A stretch of 64,000 bases of DNA from NCBI GenBank assembly GCA_964035795.1, contig OZ038325.1, forward strand, positions 7,958,796 through 8,022,795. Reading direction: 5' to 3'. Made by a program: the position numbers and the translations under genes. Below are positions 1 to 10,739 of this stretch, piece by piece. Within the stretch, counting starts at the first letter, position 1; every line of letters starts with the position of its first letter. A model generated the notes under the pieces. It was not told the origin of the DNA. It was given only the letters and a program-made list of their open reading frames with translations, and did not search any database. Origin of the DNA: Pterobdella sp. o SKG-2022. Its lineage: Eukaryota > Annelida > Clitellata > Hirudinida > Piscicolidae.

Positions 1-2
1 AC

Positions 3-173
3 GATCTGATAATTGACTTTATTATTATCCTCATCATTCTTATCCTGATCACCACCATCGTGACGCAGGCGATAGGCGAATCGTTCATGCAGTCAGACAT
101 TGACTTATTTAAGCAGAACCTACAGTGTCTCAATAATCTTAATAGTCATTTCCAGCTTTTCAATAAGGTTTGA
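3..173 (+). CDS. 3' end of a membrane-protein gene (partial)
   Basis: An open frame runs from the left edge at base 3 to a TGA at 171-173. It begins with a strongly hydrophobic stretch (IIDFIIILIILILITTIV, about residues 3-20) typical of a transmembrane helix. A polar tail of about 35 residues follows (motifs DIDLFKQNL and LNSHFQLFNK). The codon before the stop is GTT in the context AATAAG-GTTTGA, so the exon could instead splice out after base 167; both readings end the same peptide near Lys. The codon choice and the clean helix-plus-tail make coding likely, but the family is not recognisable from this fragment. The rest of the gene lies outside the window. Confidence 0.45.
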   Translation, partial: DLIIDFIIILIILILITTIVTQAIGESFMQSDIDLFKQNLQCLNNLNSHFQLFNKV

Positions 174-228
174 GGGTGTGTTCGGTGTGGTTCGGTTTGA
201 GGTGTGTTTGGTGGAGTTTGGTTTGAGG
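168..228. repeat. G/T-rich short tandem repeat, period 26-27
   Basis: The octamer GTTTGAGG recurs at 168, 195 and 221, separated by G/T-rich sequence, giving a degenerate repeat with periods of 27 and 26 bases. The first copy overlaps the end (or splice donor) of the preceding exon. Confidence 0.6.
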
Positions 229-257
229 TAATATAAAAATAATAATATCCATATTAG

Positions 258-620
258 ATTATACTGCTGTAGGCGTCCCAGTAGCTGGGGTATACAGCAG
301 TCGGCTAATGAAAGCCATTTTTAGTTGGGACAAAGTTTTCATAGAAGTGCTAGCCCAAGCTAACGTCTAACTTGAAACTATCGGATTTCAAGAACCGCCG
401 TTCCCACATTTGGGCAAATTGCCTTGCCGTTGTCAATAAAGAATGATCCTCCGCCAAGCCAAATGACAACGATACCAGGATATCAGTTTGTCAATACCTG
501 TTACCGAAGTCTACTGTTATCCAGGTTATAACAGGAAAGCAGTCTCAAATTGGAGACGCTGTCTTCGGTGCAGTTTAACGTCATGCCCACGACCGAGGCG
601 GTACATTTCAACTGTGTTTG
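258..620. other. hairpin-rich island of unknown identity
   Basis: This block is richer in G+C than its surroundings and has no convincing open frame. It is full of short perfect inverted repeats: 263-271 with 293-301 (9 bp, enclosing a 5-bp CCCAG/CTGGG stem), 371-377 with 386-392 (7 bp), 428-434 with 465-471 (7 bp), 513-519 with 528-534 (7 bp), and 542-546 with 553-557 (5 bp). It could be a structured non-coding RNA or an old interspersed repeat. No known RNA family was recognised. Confidence 0.4.
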
Positions 621-920
621 TAATGCTGGTTTGGTTTTATAGCGTATAAGCACTATTAATGTTAATGAGAGATGATGATGTGGAGAATAGTATAAGTGTT
701 GAGGAATTATGAAGTCTGATGGTATTTTAGTAATAGATTGAGTAGTGCTGCTTATATATATTTTAATATAGTGGTTGTTTATTAGTTGTTATATTGTTGG
801 TCGTATGACATCTGTTGTTTCGATGTTTTTCAATATCTCATCCAACCAATAACAGGACATCTTCAGAAAAAACCTTTTGAAAGATTTCTTAAGGGTTTTG
901 CTAAACGCTCTACTCCAAAA

Positions 921-969
921 GTCACATGACCTACATCGAGATGACGTCACTACGACCATTTTCAACATG
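921..969 (+). promoter_or_regulatory. CRE/ATF and YY1-like promoter sites
   Basis: Just upstream of the ATG at 967 lie an M-box/CLEAR-like GTCACATGAC (921-930) and a perfect CRE/ATF palindrome TGACGTCA (942-949). The start codon itself sits in CAACATGGCGGC, which fits the YY1 element that overlaps start codons of many animal housekeeping genes. The motifs are read directly; their use is inferred. Confidence 0.45.
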
Positions 970-1431
970 GCGGCTGTGGATTTCGATTCATTTTTCACGT
1001 CGTTTGTACCTTTTTATTTGCAAAGTTTGGAAGGGTTGGACGCCGAAGAGAAAGTTGCTTTAGGAGCTAAGTTGAAAAACGATAAGGTTAGACTTGTCGA
1101 TATTTGTTATATAAACAAATATTGTAATATAGAATAATATTATATATTAGACATATTTGTTTGAATTGAGAGAAGTTTACAAGAATTTTTGTAGAGAACC
1201 ACTTCAATATTTTATATAAATTATATATTTTCTTAATCAATCTCATTAATATATACACACATCTAAGCATGAACGCTTATATCTAATACATTCTGCCACG
1301 CTCAAGCATTCTTCACCATTTAACGTCCTTAAACAATCATCCCCAATCACTAGGACTCACCCACCTTCTCCAAAAACCTGGAAACCTTTGCCAACGACTA
1401 CTGGTATTACAGACTGAAGAAACAAGCCTAA
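967..1431 (+). CDS. small 65-aa orphan protein, two exons
   Basis: Exon 1 is 967-1086 and starts MAAVDFDSFF in a strong Kozak context (AACATGG). It ends at the donor AAG|GTTAGA. Exon 2 is 1354-1431, entered at the acceptor CACTAG and closing with TAA. Both junctions are phase 0. The product has an aromatic N-terminal part (SFVPFYLQSLEGL), an acidic-basic middle (DAEEKVALGAKLKNDK) and a basic, Tyr-rich end (NDYWYYRLKKQA). There is no signal peptide or membrane helix, so it is probably a soluble intracellular helical protein. I do not recognise the family. A longer start at 877 is possible, but the ATG at 967 has the better context and sits beside promoter motifs. The gene converges on the minus-strand CCDC86 gene 234 bases away. 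Confidence 0.5.
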
Positions 1432-1625
1432 GAACGCATCCAATCAACCGCCCAAATCTATTTACCCTAGATTTATATTTAAATGTACACCACGTCATAT
1501 TAGAAAAAAGATCTTCTGTGTTACATTATATTTATTTTAAGCTTCGAAATGATTTATTTTATAGATTATTTACACCCAAATTTTCTACTTTTCTGTTCAT
1601 GCTCATAGTTTATTTCTGAATATTT

Positions 1626-1631
1626 TTTATT
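1626..1631 (-). terminator. poly(A) signal of the CCDC86 gene
   Basis: AATAAA on the minus strand, 34 bases past the TGA of the CCDC86 gene. A plus-strand AATAAA overlaps nearby (1633-1638) and could serve the converging 65-aa gene. Confidence 0.5.
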
Positions 1632-1664
1632 TAATAAATGAAGATAAAGTTTCAAGGATCATGG

Positions 1665-2817
1665 TCATTTCTTTTCATTGTCAACTTTTCGCAATAATTT
1701 TTTTCTCGTTTTCTTGATCTTGTTTGGGTTTGAAATCTGAAAAAAAAATTCTCAATAAAACAAATGAATTCATCAAAAAAATTAAATTTTAAACAGTATA
1801 TCTCTTGTAGCGTACTCTATCTATAAATCTATATCTCTAAGATCTAGCTAATACATTATAACTATTTTTTTTGGGAAAAAATCACAATATAACTATTTTT
1901 TCATCAAATTGCATGTAAATAGTAATTATATTAATTTGAATATTAAAACCTTATTATAGAAATATAATAGATAGAAAGATATAAATATTATAAAGAAAAA
2001 TGAATAAATAACACTAGAAATGTATTGTTCTGTCATCATTATAGGATTAACCTTCTGCACAATCTCGGCCTTCCTCTCCTTCATCAACTTCTTTTCCCTG
2101 TTGATCTTTTGTCTTTTTAGAAGATCCTAAAGAAAATTTGTGTGAAATGAAATCTTCCATAAAAAATGAAGTCTAAAATGTAATATAGAAGATACAAAAA
2201 TTAATTTAACTTTTGGAAAAATGGAATTAGATTTTTCAATTTTTTATGTAAAAACCTCTCTCTTAGCCTGCTTCACCATCTTGATACTATTTTCCAAGTC
2301 TTTAACCCCCTTTTTTTCCTCTCGAGTTTTCATTTTTTTGTCCCAAGAGGTCTTGAAAATATGAAGATGAAAGAGTTGAAAATGGAGTCCAGAAAAAGTG
2401 ATTAATGATAAGGATAGTGTCTATTTATAAATAAAATCAAAACAAAAAACTGAAGCACATAAACTTGAAGATAAATACTTTAAAAAAATCAGTGACTAAG
2501 TATTCATTAAAACAAAAAATTCAAGATTTTCATTAAATGAATAAAATATGGATGGTTACTTTCAATAGACTTTTGGGTTTTGTTATTTTGGATTGCCTGG
2601 AAGTTTTAGAATATGCAAATAATAAGTACTATTAATAAAAATAAGATATATATAATATAAGAATTATGTACATGAATATTTCTATGGGTATTTTATTAAG
2701 GTATATTTTATTATTAATATTAGTCTACGTTGAAGTTTTGAATTCTTTCCATTTTCGTATAGATTTAGTTGGTTTTTTTATTAAAACATCACTTTCTTCA
2801 ACTTCATTTAGTTCCAT
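1665..2817 (-). CDS. CCDC86: CCDC86 (Cgr1-like) nucleolar protein, five exons
   Basis: Exons (minus strand, in order) are 2729-2817, 2560-2596, 2256-2351, 2052-2126 and 1665-1736. All joins keep frame and give 122 aa. The order of motifs follows vertebrate CCDC86: a KW-containing N-terminus (IRKWKEF), a PKSLLKTSWDKKM core matching the family's PLRTSW..KM, a long highly charged helix rich in Lys/Arg/Glu, ERKAEIVQK, then a basic tail NPNKIKKTRKKLLRKV. Family members are nucleolar coiled-coil proteins related to yeast Cgr1, which acts in pre-rRNA processing and 60S subunit assembly; that role is known for the family, not shown here. The protein is much shorter than the human one, lacking its long N-terminal extension and keeping just the conserved C-terminal domain. 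The gene is divergent from the 165-aa gene (start codons 437 bases apart), suggesting a shared promoter. The weakest splice site is the exon 3 donor GTTTTT. Confidence 0.85.
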
Positions 2818-3253
2818 GATGAGTAAGAATGTTATTAAATGTATTTAGAATAAGTTTAATTCACGTGTTTTAAAACAGGATTAGATTAATAATCGATTAT
2901 TTTATAAGTCTATTTCAACGTTTATATTTTAGAATATTGAGTATTTTTGATTACTTATATTAAATTTTAATTTATTTAAAAAATATATAATAAAGCGGAT
3001 TACAAGTTATTTGATCATAAGAAACAATTTTACGTCATAAAAAACAAACTCGCAAAACAGAAAAAATAGCATACAAAAAAACTTCAACCGAAACAACAAA
3101 AGCAGAACAACATTTTTATTTTATAAGTATTAAATAAATTTTTATTTAAACAATTTATCTTAAAACGAAACATTTAAATTACCCATGACAAGTTTTTCTT
3201 CATAAATTTGACCCTTCATATCTCTACACACCCAGAAGTATTCTGCCGATAAA
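2818..3253. promoter_or_regulatory. divergent intergenic region, likely bidirectional promoter
   Basis: This 436-base AT-rich gap separates the start codons of CCDC86 (-) and the 165-aa protein gene (+). No TATA box or other clear element stands out. The assignment rests on the head-to-head arrangement alone. Confidence 0.35.
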
Positions 3254-3855
3254 ATGAATCCCAAAGGAAAAGGGAAAAACTCAAACGACACCTCAAAAAA
3301 ACTCAAAACACTAACATCTCGATTGTCGTTTTCGAACTTGAACAAGAGCAGAAGTGGTCATAGACTCAAAGCTGGACGTTCGAACAACAATGTCTCCTCA
3401 CATTATAGTTCAAAGAACCCTGTGCAATCTACAAGCAGGCTTTCAAACGACAGTGGCAGGGCTTCTTCTAAAGTCAGTGGCAGAGCCTCCTCCAAAGTCA
3501 GCGCCAAGTTTTCTGGAGATGAAAGCCGCATCAGCGTAAGTTTTTATTGCATCGTTTAATTGATGGTATCTTGCATATGAAACTGTAAACTTATATAGAG
3601 CTAAAATGGTTTATTATAAATGTTGAATCGTTTTAACAGATGAAGTTCAGGGAATTGAAGAGTGCCTTAGAAGGCAAACCATGCGTCGACAGATTCACAG
3701 CTACGTTTTCACAGTGGGACGGCAAAACCAAACAAACCAACAAACCTGGCAAGGAAACAAACTTTGGCCTGTTCAGAAGAGCTCATATTCGAGCTCATAA
3801 ACGAATCAGGGATACCTATGACCCCATGAATTACTACTACTGCACCATCGAATAA
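3254..3855 (+). CDS. basic 165-aa orphan protein, two exons
   Basis: Exon 1 is 3254-3535 and ends at the donor AGC|GTAAGT. Exon 2 is 3640-3855, entered after TTTTAACAG; the joint is phase 0 and the stop is TAA. The first 94 residues are Ser/Lys/Arg-rich and probably disordered, with an internal direct repeat SGRASSKV in tandem (about residues 75-90). The second exon encodes a denser, probably folded or binding segment with FRELKSALEG, FTATFSQWDGK, and a basic helix-like FRRAHIRAHKRIRDTYDP ending in an aromatic MNYYYCTIE. There is no signal peptide or membrane helix. The composition suggests binding to microtubules, chromatin or another acidic polymer, but this is a guess and I do not recognise the family. 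It is head-to-head with CCDC86 and tail-to-tail with KIF23. Confidence 0.65.
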
Positions 3856-3958
3856 AGCAACATCCTAGCTGGTCTTGAGATTAAAAATGAAAAATCACAC
3901 AATACAGAAGTATACACACCAATTTTAATCGAATATTCATGTATAAAAATCGAATTTC

Positions 3959-3964
3959 AATAAA
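3959..3964 (+). terminator. poly(A) signal of the 165-aa gene
   Basis: AATAAA about 104 bases after the TAA at 3855. It lies just 6 bases from the minus-strand AATAAA of KIF23, so the two transcripts' 3' ends probably overlap. Confidence 0.6.
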
Positions 3965-3969
3965 TCACA

Positions 3970-3975
3970 TTTATT
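3970..3975 (-). terminator. poly(A) signal of the KIF23 gene
   Basis: AATAAA on the minus strand (TTTATT on plus), about 320 bases past the KIF23 stop. A second copy lies at 3979-3984. Confidence 0.5.
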
Positions 3976-4295
3976 TCATTTATTAAAATTATATCAAACG
4001 TGATTGGTGATTAAAGTCTTAGTAAGCTAGTTGAGACGTTGTTTGGCGATTGCGAGGCATGTAAATATCAAAGAGGAAGTAGAAAAAGAGGTAGGAATAT
4101 TCACATCATTTACAAAATATTTCAAGTTAAGAAAATCTCGATTCATAGCTGAGAAGACTTGAACCTTCTGCAAACACATTGTATTCAATTAGTTTTATAA
4201 TAGAAACATCTAACATCAACCAACCCAATCTTTCCCCCACACCCCAGCACAAAACAAACACTCCTTGTTTTCAACATTACTACCCTTTCCCACCC

Positions 4296-7200
4296 TCACT
4301 TGTTATCAATGGCATGACCATCAAGGGCCACTTGGCACCGGGTTTCAACGTCTGTCCACTGGCCGTCTGACGGCGGTGGTGAGGCGGACTTGCGCTTTCT
4401 GTAGGGGTAGAGGATAACACTATAGAATACTAATTACTTTTTATATTATTGATATTCTTTTTTCAATTTTTTATTGTTTATTATTTACATTTTTTAATGA
4501 TTATTACTTATTATTATTCTGTCCTTATTATTATTATTATTAAAAGCGCACGTGGTTCCAGGAGTGGTATTCTTGACAACTTCCACATCGGTGAACACCA
4601 CCTGTGTACCTCCTCCTATCGATCTCTTCACATCCCCCTGTAAATGTTTGTGTGTGTGTCACCAAAAATACTACACAGCAGATGCCAAGAGTTAAAATAA
4701 CACTCAACGCATCCCAACCCAGAACTTACAACAAGTACTAGCTCCCCCTCTCCCGCCAAAAAAACACTCATATCCCCAAATACACCCTATAAACACACTA
4801 CAACCTACCTTAACAAACTTGGTAGCAAAATCCCCCTCTGAATCATATCCTTGGCTTGTAAGCAGGTACTTGTTGGCTTCCTTGTCCTTTAACTCCTGGT
4901 TTGTGAGGTTTAGTGGGTGAGTTGGATAGGTGTTTGAGAGATGGTGTTGTTGGATGTGCGCGGTTTTTGAATGGGTTTTTGTGAGCTTGTCAAGCTTGAA
5001 AACATCCAAAAACTATTTCATATACTACGAAAACTGTCCCACCCATATCACGCACCAGCGCACATAAGTATTACACATAACACCACCCATTCTTATACAC
5101 AACCCCACAAACCACACCACAACAATTCTAACCATCACAACCCCAATTACCCACCCTCTCCAAACCACCACAACACCATCCACCTTTTCTGTAATTTTAT
5201 GTACAGGTTTGAGTGACTTAAGTTTGGGCTGAAGAATGGACGCAACAGCATCATATTGGTCGGGTTGGTGATTGACCCATAACTGCTCTGTACTTTTTGA
5301 CTTCCTCCTACTCGATATCGGCTTCTGTTGATGGTAGTAGTAGTTGTATCAATCAATTGATTAAATTATATAGCGCCACACTAACAGGTTTGACAGGGGG
5401 AGGTGACCTGGTGCGCTTCTTGACAGTCAAGACAGGTTGAGAGGGTACCTTATAATAATAATAATAACAATAAAAATAACAACAGTAATAAGTTAACTGG
5501 ATGCTAATTTTTAGAAACAAATATATCGATAATCACAACATGAGTGGAGTAAGAATGAAAAGCAATGAGGTCATCAAATGATACCTTGAAAGGAGTTGTA
5601 GTGACTGTCTGCCTGGTGAATCTACCGCTGATGGTGGGGTGGGTAAATGATAGGAAAGACTTCATTGTGAAACCTCAATGGTTAAGCGGAACAAAGGTGG
5701 AATAGAAAAGAATTTATCTCAAAAATCATTTAGCTACATCAAAGCATAAAGCCTTATTTCACTCATTAAATATACACCCACTTTCTTTATTTACTACGCC
5801 AGCACCATCCTATCAATTATATCACCCTCTTTTAACTCTTTCATTTTCACCATTCCTCCACTCTTCTACTGAGACCATTGCCTCCAGCATCCACACACCA
5901 ACTACATCACCAACACTACCATTACCAGCACCACTACTACCGTTACCCCCACCACTGTCTTAACCTGCTTCTGGGAGTATTGGAGACAGGAGTTGGTGGG
6001 TTAGAGTCATTGATGATGATTTTGAGTTGGTCAAGCTTATGTTGCTTACACCTCAACTTCATGTTTGCCTCCTCCTTCAACTTCCTCTTTGCTTGCTCCT
6101 GAGAGTTGGGTTAAGATATAAAACTACAGGTTTCCCCAAAATAACATGGGGTGAATTAACGAATATCATCATTTATAATAATATAACAATTGAAAAAAAT
6201 AGCAACAATAATAATAATAATAATAATAAAAATAATAATAAGCACTGACCATGTTCTGACTATATTGCTTGGCATTCAAATCAAGTTTGGCGTTATAATC
6301 CTGCCTCAGTTTCGAGTTCCTCCATTTCTCTTGTATAATCGCCCAATCCTTCTCTCCCACCTTAAATCACATGCTCGTCATTCCTCATCAACTCATTCAG
6401 CCTCCCATCCATCTATCCAGTATTACCGGAACACGGCCGTCATACATACAACACCAAGCCCCATCCTCCAATCACAAACCACCCATCAATCAACGATGAC
6501 TCACCTCCTTTTGAAACTCCTCTCTTTCATTTTCATAGATCTTTTTTTCCCATTTCATTTGCTCTATCAATTGGTCTTTCTCTAGCTCCCTCTGAGGTGC
6601 AAAGTTGTATTTATAATTATAAAAATAAAAATCACCATCTAAGCTTTCACTAGCTTAAGAGTAAGCTCTTAATACCAGCAATCAATCCCAGTCTTAAACC
6701 CTACACCCACTCACCCATCCTTTCACACACTCACATCCATCCATGCCCTCACACACCCACTACCTACCCACCTTCCCAAAATCCTCCAAGGCATTCTCCT
6801 TCTCCCTGCATTGCTTCTCCAGCTTGAAGACCTTCTCCTTATGTAACTCCAGCTCCTTCTCCATCCAAACTAACCTGCTTCTGAATGTATCCTCTGATGG
6901 TGTTGTGGAGTGGAGATTGGTGAGGTTTTGTAGTGGGTTAAAAAAATGCTATGTGGCATGGAGCAATGATGTTTTATAGTATTAATGATGAGAAATAGTA
7001 TGGCGAGCTGGTTATGTGATGGTGAGGTATACTATGGTGGTATGGTAGATATGTGATGGTGTAGTGTTATTACGTGGTAGTGTAGTTATGATACAGTATG
7101 GTATATCACTGAGACAGTCAAAAAATACGTGAAACCCATAAAAGCAAACCATTAAACCAAAAAATTACTAAAAGTTGACCTCATCAGTAGATATCTTTCC

Positions 7201-10200
7201 CCCCAAACTAACGAAGGTTGGTGAAGTGAGAGATCAATGAAATTCTGGTTGTTTGGCGGTCACGCAGATACTTTAGCAACTCGTTTGGCGTTTTATCGTC
7301 TGATGCGCTGGTCAGCTGTTGTGCGTGTTTGTTTATTTATGCACGTGCCTATCTTTATACTAATGAATGAACGGATACTTTTTGAATAAAGTATATCTAA
7401 AATAAAAATAATAAAAAATAAATGAAAAATAACAAAAAACATCAATTGAAATTACCACAAGAGATGGGAAGGGCGGTCCTAAATTGTAAACCAGACTCTT
7501 ATGATTGGTCAGTTCTGTCATGATGATAATGACACATAGTTGATGATGATTCATAAATACGCCCTAGAAACCTAAACTGATACAAGACTATGTGATGAGA
7601 CTTATCTCGCCGAAAATATACCTCTCTACAGACCTGCCAGAGGCTTGAGGAAGGCCTGCCTTCTTCCTGGAGTGAAGCCCAAGTCTTGTCTCGTTGTCTG
7701 GAGGTTTGTGAAAGAGAGGATGGCCTATTTAGTTTTATATTGGATTATTTAGAAAGATTGGTAAAACCAGACTGCGTTAATTATCATTATAAAGAAGTTC
7801 TTTTATTATTATTATAATGGTTATGATTTTTACTATTATTAACATCATTATCAAAACTACATCTAAACCTGAGCTTTAGCGATCTGCACCTCTTGCGCCA
7901 TCTCTGCAAATTTCATCACATTCTGGGGTGTTTCATGATTATAAGTCTGACCTTGATAATATGGTGGCGAAGATACGGGTATAAGATCTATTATTATTAT
8001 TATAATTCCCACCATTCTCATCAGATATACACTAAAGCAACAAAAACTAACCAAAGTTTCATCGTACTCCACGGCTAGAGGGTTGACACACACCACCATG
8101 CTCACTTTACCCTCGCCTTCAAAGTAGCTTTTAAACAGTAACGTGATACGAGAGTCCCTGTATGGAGGCAACTGCAATTGGTTGAGATGGTTTGGGTAGT
8201 GCTGATTGGTTGGTTGGATGTGAATTAATTATATTCCATTGATTGGTTGTGATGGTTTGAATGAGGTTAATTGGATTAATTTTAGTGAGGGGTTGAAGTT
8301 TATTGGCTTTGATTTGAAAATTATTTTCCAATAGAAATCTATATTAAAATAACATAATAATATAATGAATAATGCAAAAAAAATATTATTATTATTGCAG
8401 CATCACCAACCTTTTTATATCCATTCTTCTGGTTCTCTCTTAGTGCCTCGATACAAGACCTCAACACCATCAGCGATTGGTTTATATTGCCTGTGTGTGG
8501 CGGTGTGATTAGTTGGTGTTGTATCACTATAAAGCTTGAGATGCTGATTCTATGTATATAGACTCAGATCAATAAGATTGATACATGTATGTTGATAAGT
8601 TTGTTGTGTTTTTGACGCACTAATAAAAAATTGAGATGCTAATAAAATAAAACTTAATTCATTAATACCAGTGAGTTGCTAAAAGCACATATTCACACAA
8701 TCATAAACACACATACCAGCTTCTTTGAGTCTATCGCCAGCACTTCCAGTACGACCAGTCCTCTCAGAGCCAGCAAGATCAACCAATGACAACTGACTCA
8801 CCATCAGTTTCTTCTTGTCCTTGGCAATTAATTAAAATAACGATAATTAATGAAAATATATATGATAATCAAGTGTTAAAAACGATGTCATAAATGTATA
8901 AAAAAAATATTAAGACTACAAAGTTTGAATTTTAAATACACTAGTTGAGCACTTTCTGGAGTTGCTATTTGAACATTAAAATCCAACACATACAAGTAAT
9001 ACAACTGAAGCATCATTCTAAACAATAAAACCCCACCAACGCACACAAACATGTACCAATACCCAAACTCCCACCAACCATGAGAACATGCTCCCCCTGG
9101 GCATCTAAAGGCCCCTGCACCAGCCTGATGGTGAAGACCGAGTGACTGCGACTTGACTCTGAATTCAATGCTGTGGCTGCAACTTTTCTGCGCTTCTGAC
9201 CTGATTTTGGGTGGTGGTGTGGTGTGTTTATATGGGTGGGTTTGTGGAGGTTTCGACCATGGGAAAAGAGAGTTCAAGGTGATTTTATGAGTGATATGTA
9301 AAGTGAAAAAAATTATTAACAAAAACAACTGCAATAATAAATAAAATAATAAAAAAAAGAAATAATAATAAATCATTGTTAATAAGACACACAAACCTTT
9401 CTTGAAAATGCCAATGGCATCTTCAGCACTGCTAACTTCCACTTCCACAGCATCACTAACGTACATCCTGTCAGTCTGATCTGTCTTTATGTTCTTAGAG
9501 GTTGGAGATCTGTGTGTGTAGGGGTGTGTGTGTGTGGGAGTGTATGTGTGTAGATCATCATCTTTCTGCTTATATGTTGGTATGTACATGCGTGTGTGTG
9601 TGTGTGTTATGTGTGCTATAACCATCATCACTTTGACGTAAGTCGAAGTAAAATCACGTCAAAACCACTTACTTATATCCAGTCACTGGGTCTAAGGGTA
9701 GTTCCTCCAGTAGATCATACACATAATTGTTGTAAATCTCGACATACGTCACAAAAACGCCGTAAAACGAATCATAGTCGATATCGTTCACTTTTGGAGA
9801 CGAATTTTCTGAGCTGAGGTTGGGTGTTGAAGAACTCAGTCTGGGTGGATTATTTTAAAAATAAGGTTAATATTTTATAAAGATTCATGTAAGTAAATGG
9901 TCTTGGAATGGTTTGTATGTACAAGCCAAAAGGTTTATGCTAAATGTACTTGTAAGAAAGAATTTAACTATTTTTTTTTAATACCAGCACTTCAATTTCA
10001 ACAAATACAAAATCAAACTGAACACACATATAAGCACCAAAAAATCATTAGCCTCTTTTTTCTTCAAACAAGCATACACAAGCCCACCTCTTATTTTTGT
10101 GCCCAAGCAGTCGTGGTGTGATCTCCTTGTCTTGCCTCTCAAGTAATGCATCTGCTTCTGTATTCACGTCAAAACCGTTTATTTTGTCTGGCTTGAACAC

Positions 10201-10667
10201 CTGAGTAGCATCAAGTGGTGATAAATGAGGTGTGGGTTACATATTAGAGTAATTTCACATCATCATTGTTTTGCAGTTTCACATATACACATCTCTAAGT
10301 CATCTCTACACACAGACACACATCCATTAGACACCACAAACACACATACATATTTCTTAGCTTGCACAGGCCTAATGGAAGAGAAAAGAACATCCAGACA
10401 GCGATGTAGAATCCCCCGATTCCTTGATGTGCCCTGCATTGTGTGTGTCTTTCCCGAGGAGGTTACCCCATATGCAAATAACAGACCTGTGCATGGTGAG
10501 TCATCATTATTGTTTTTATTATTACTATTATTATTTTTATTATGTTTATCATCATAATCACTTTGTTCATCCTTGTTTATCATCATCATCCTATTCAATA
10601 TTATAAATTTTTTTACATCCTTATCATCATTCATTTCATAATTATTTTTTCAATCATCATCTTCCTC

Positions 10668-10739
<72 letters not shown>

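Noticed and set aside
877..966. Longer N-terminus for the 65-aa protein starting at 877
   Set aside because: The region holds the CRE and M-box promoter motifs, and the ATG at 967 has the strong Kozak context.
8888..9631. A 247-codon minus-strand open frame
   Set aside because: It runs through KIF23 exons 9 and 10 and the introns between them. Exon 9 ([13 protein letters not shown]) is in its frame, but exon 10 is read out of frame and the rest is intron.
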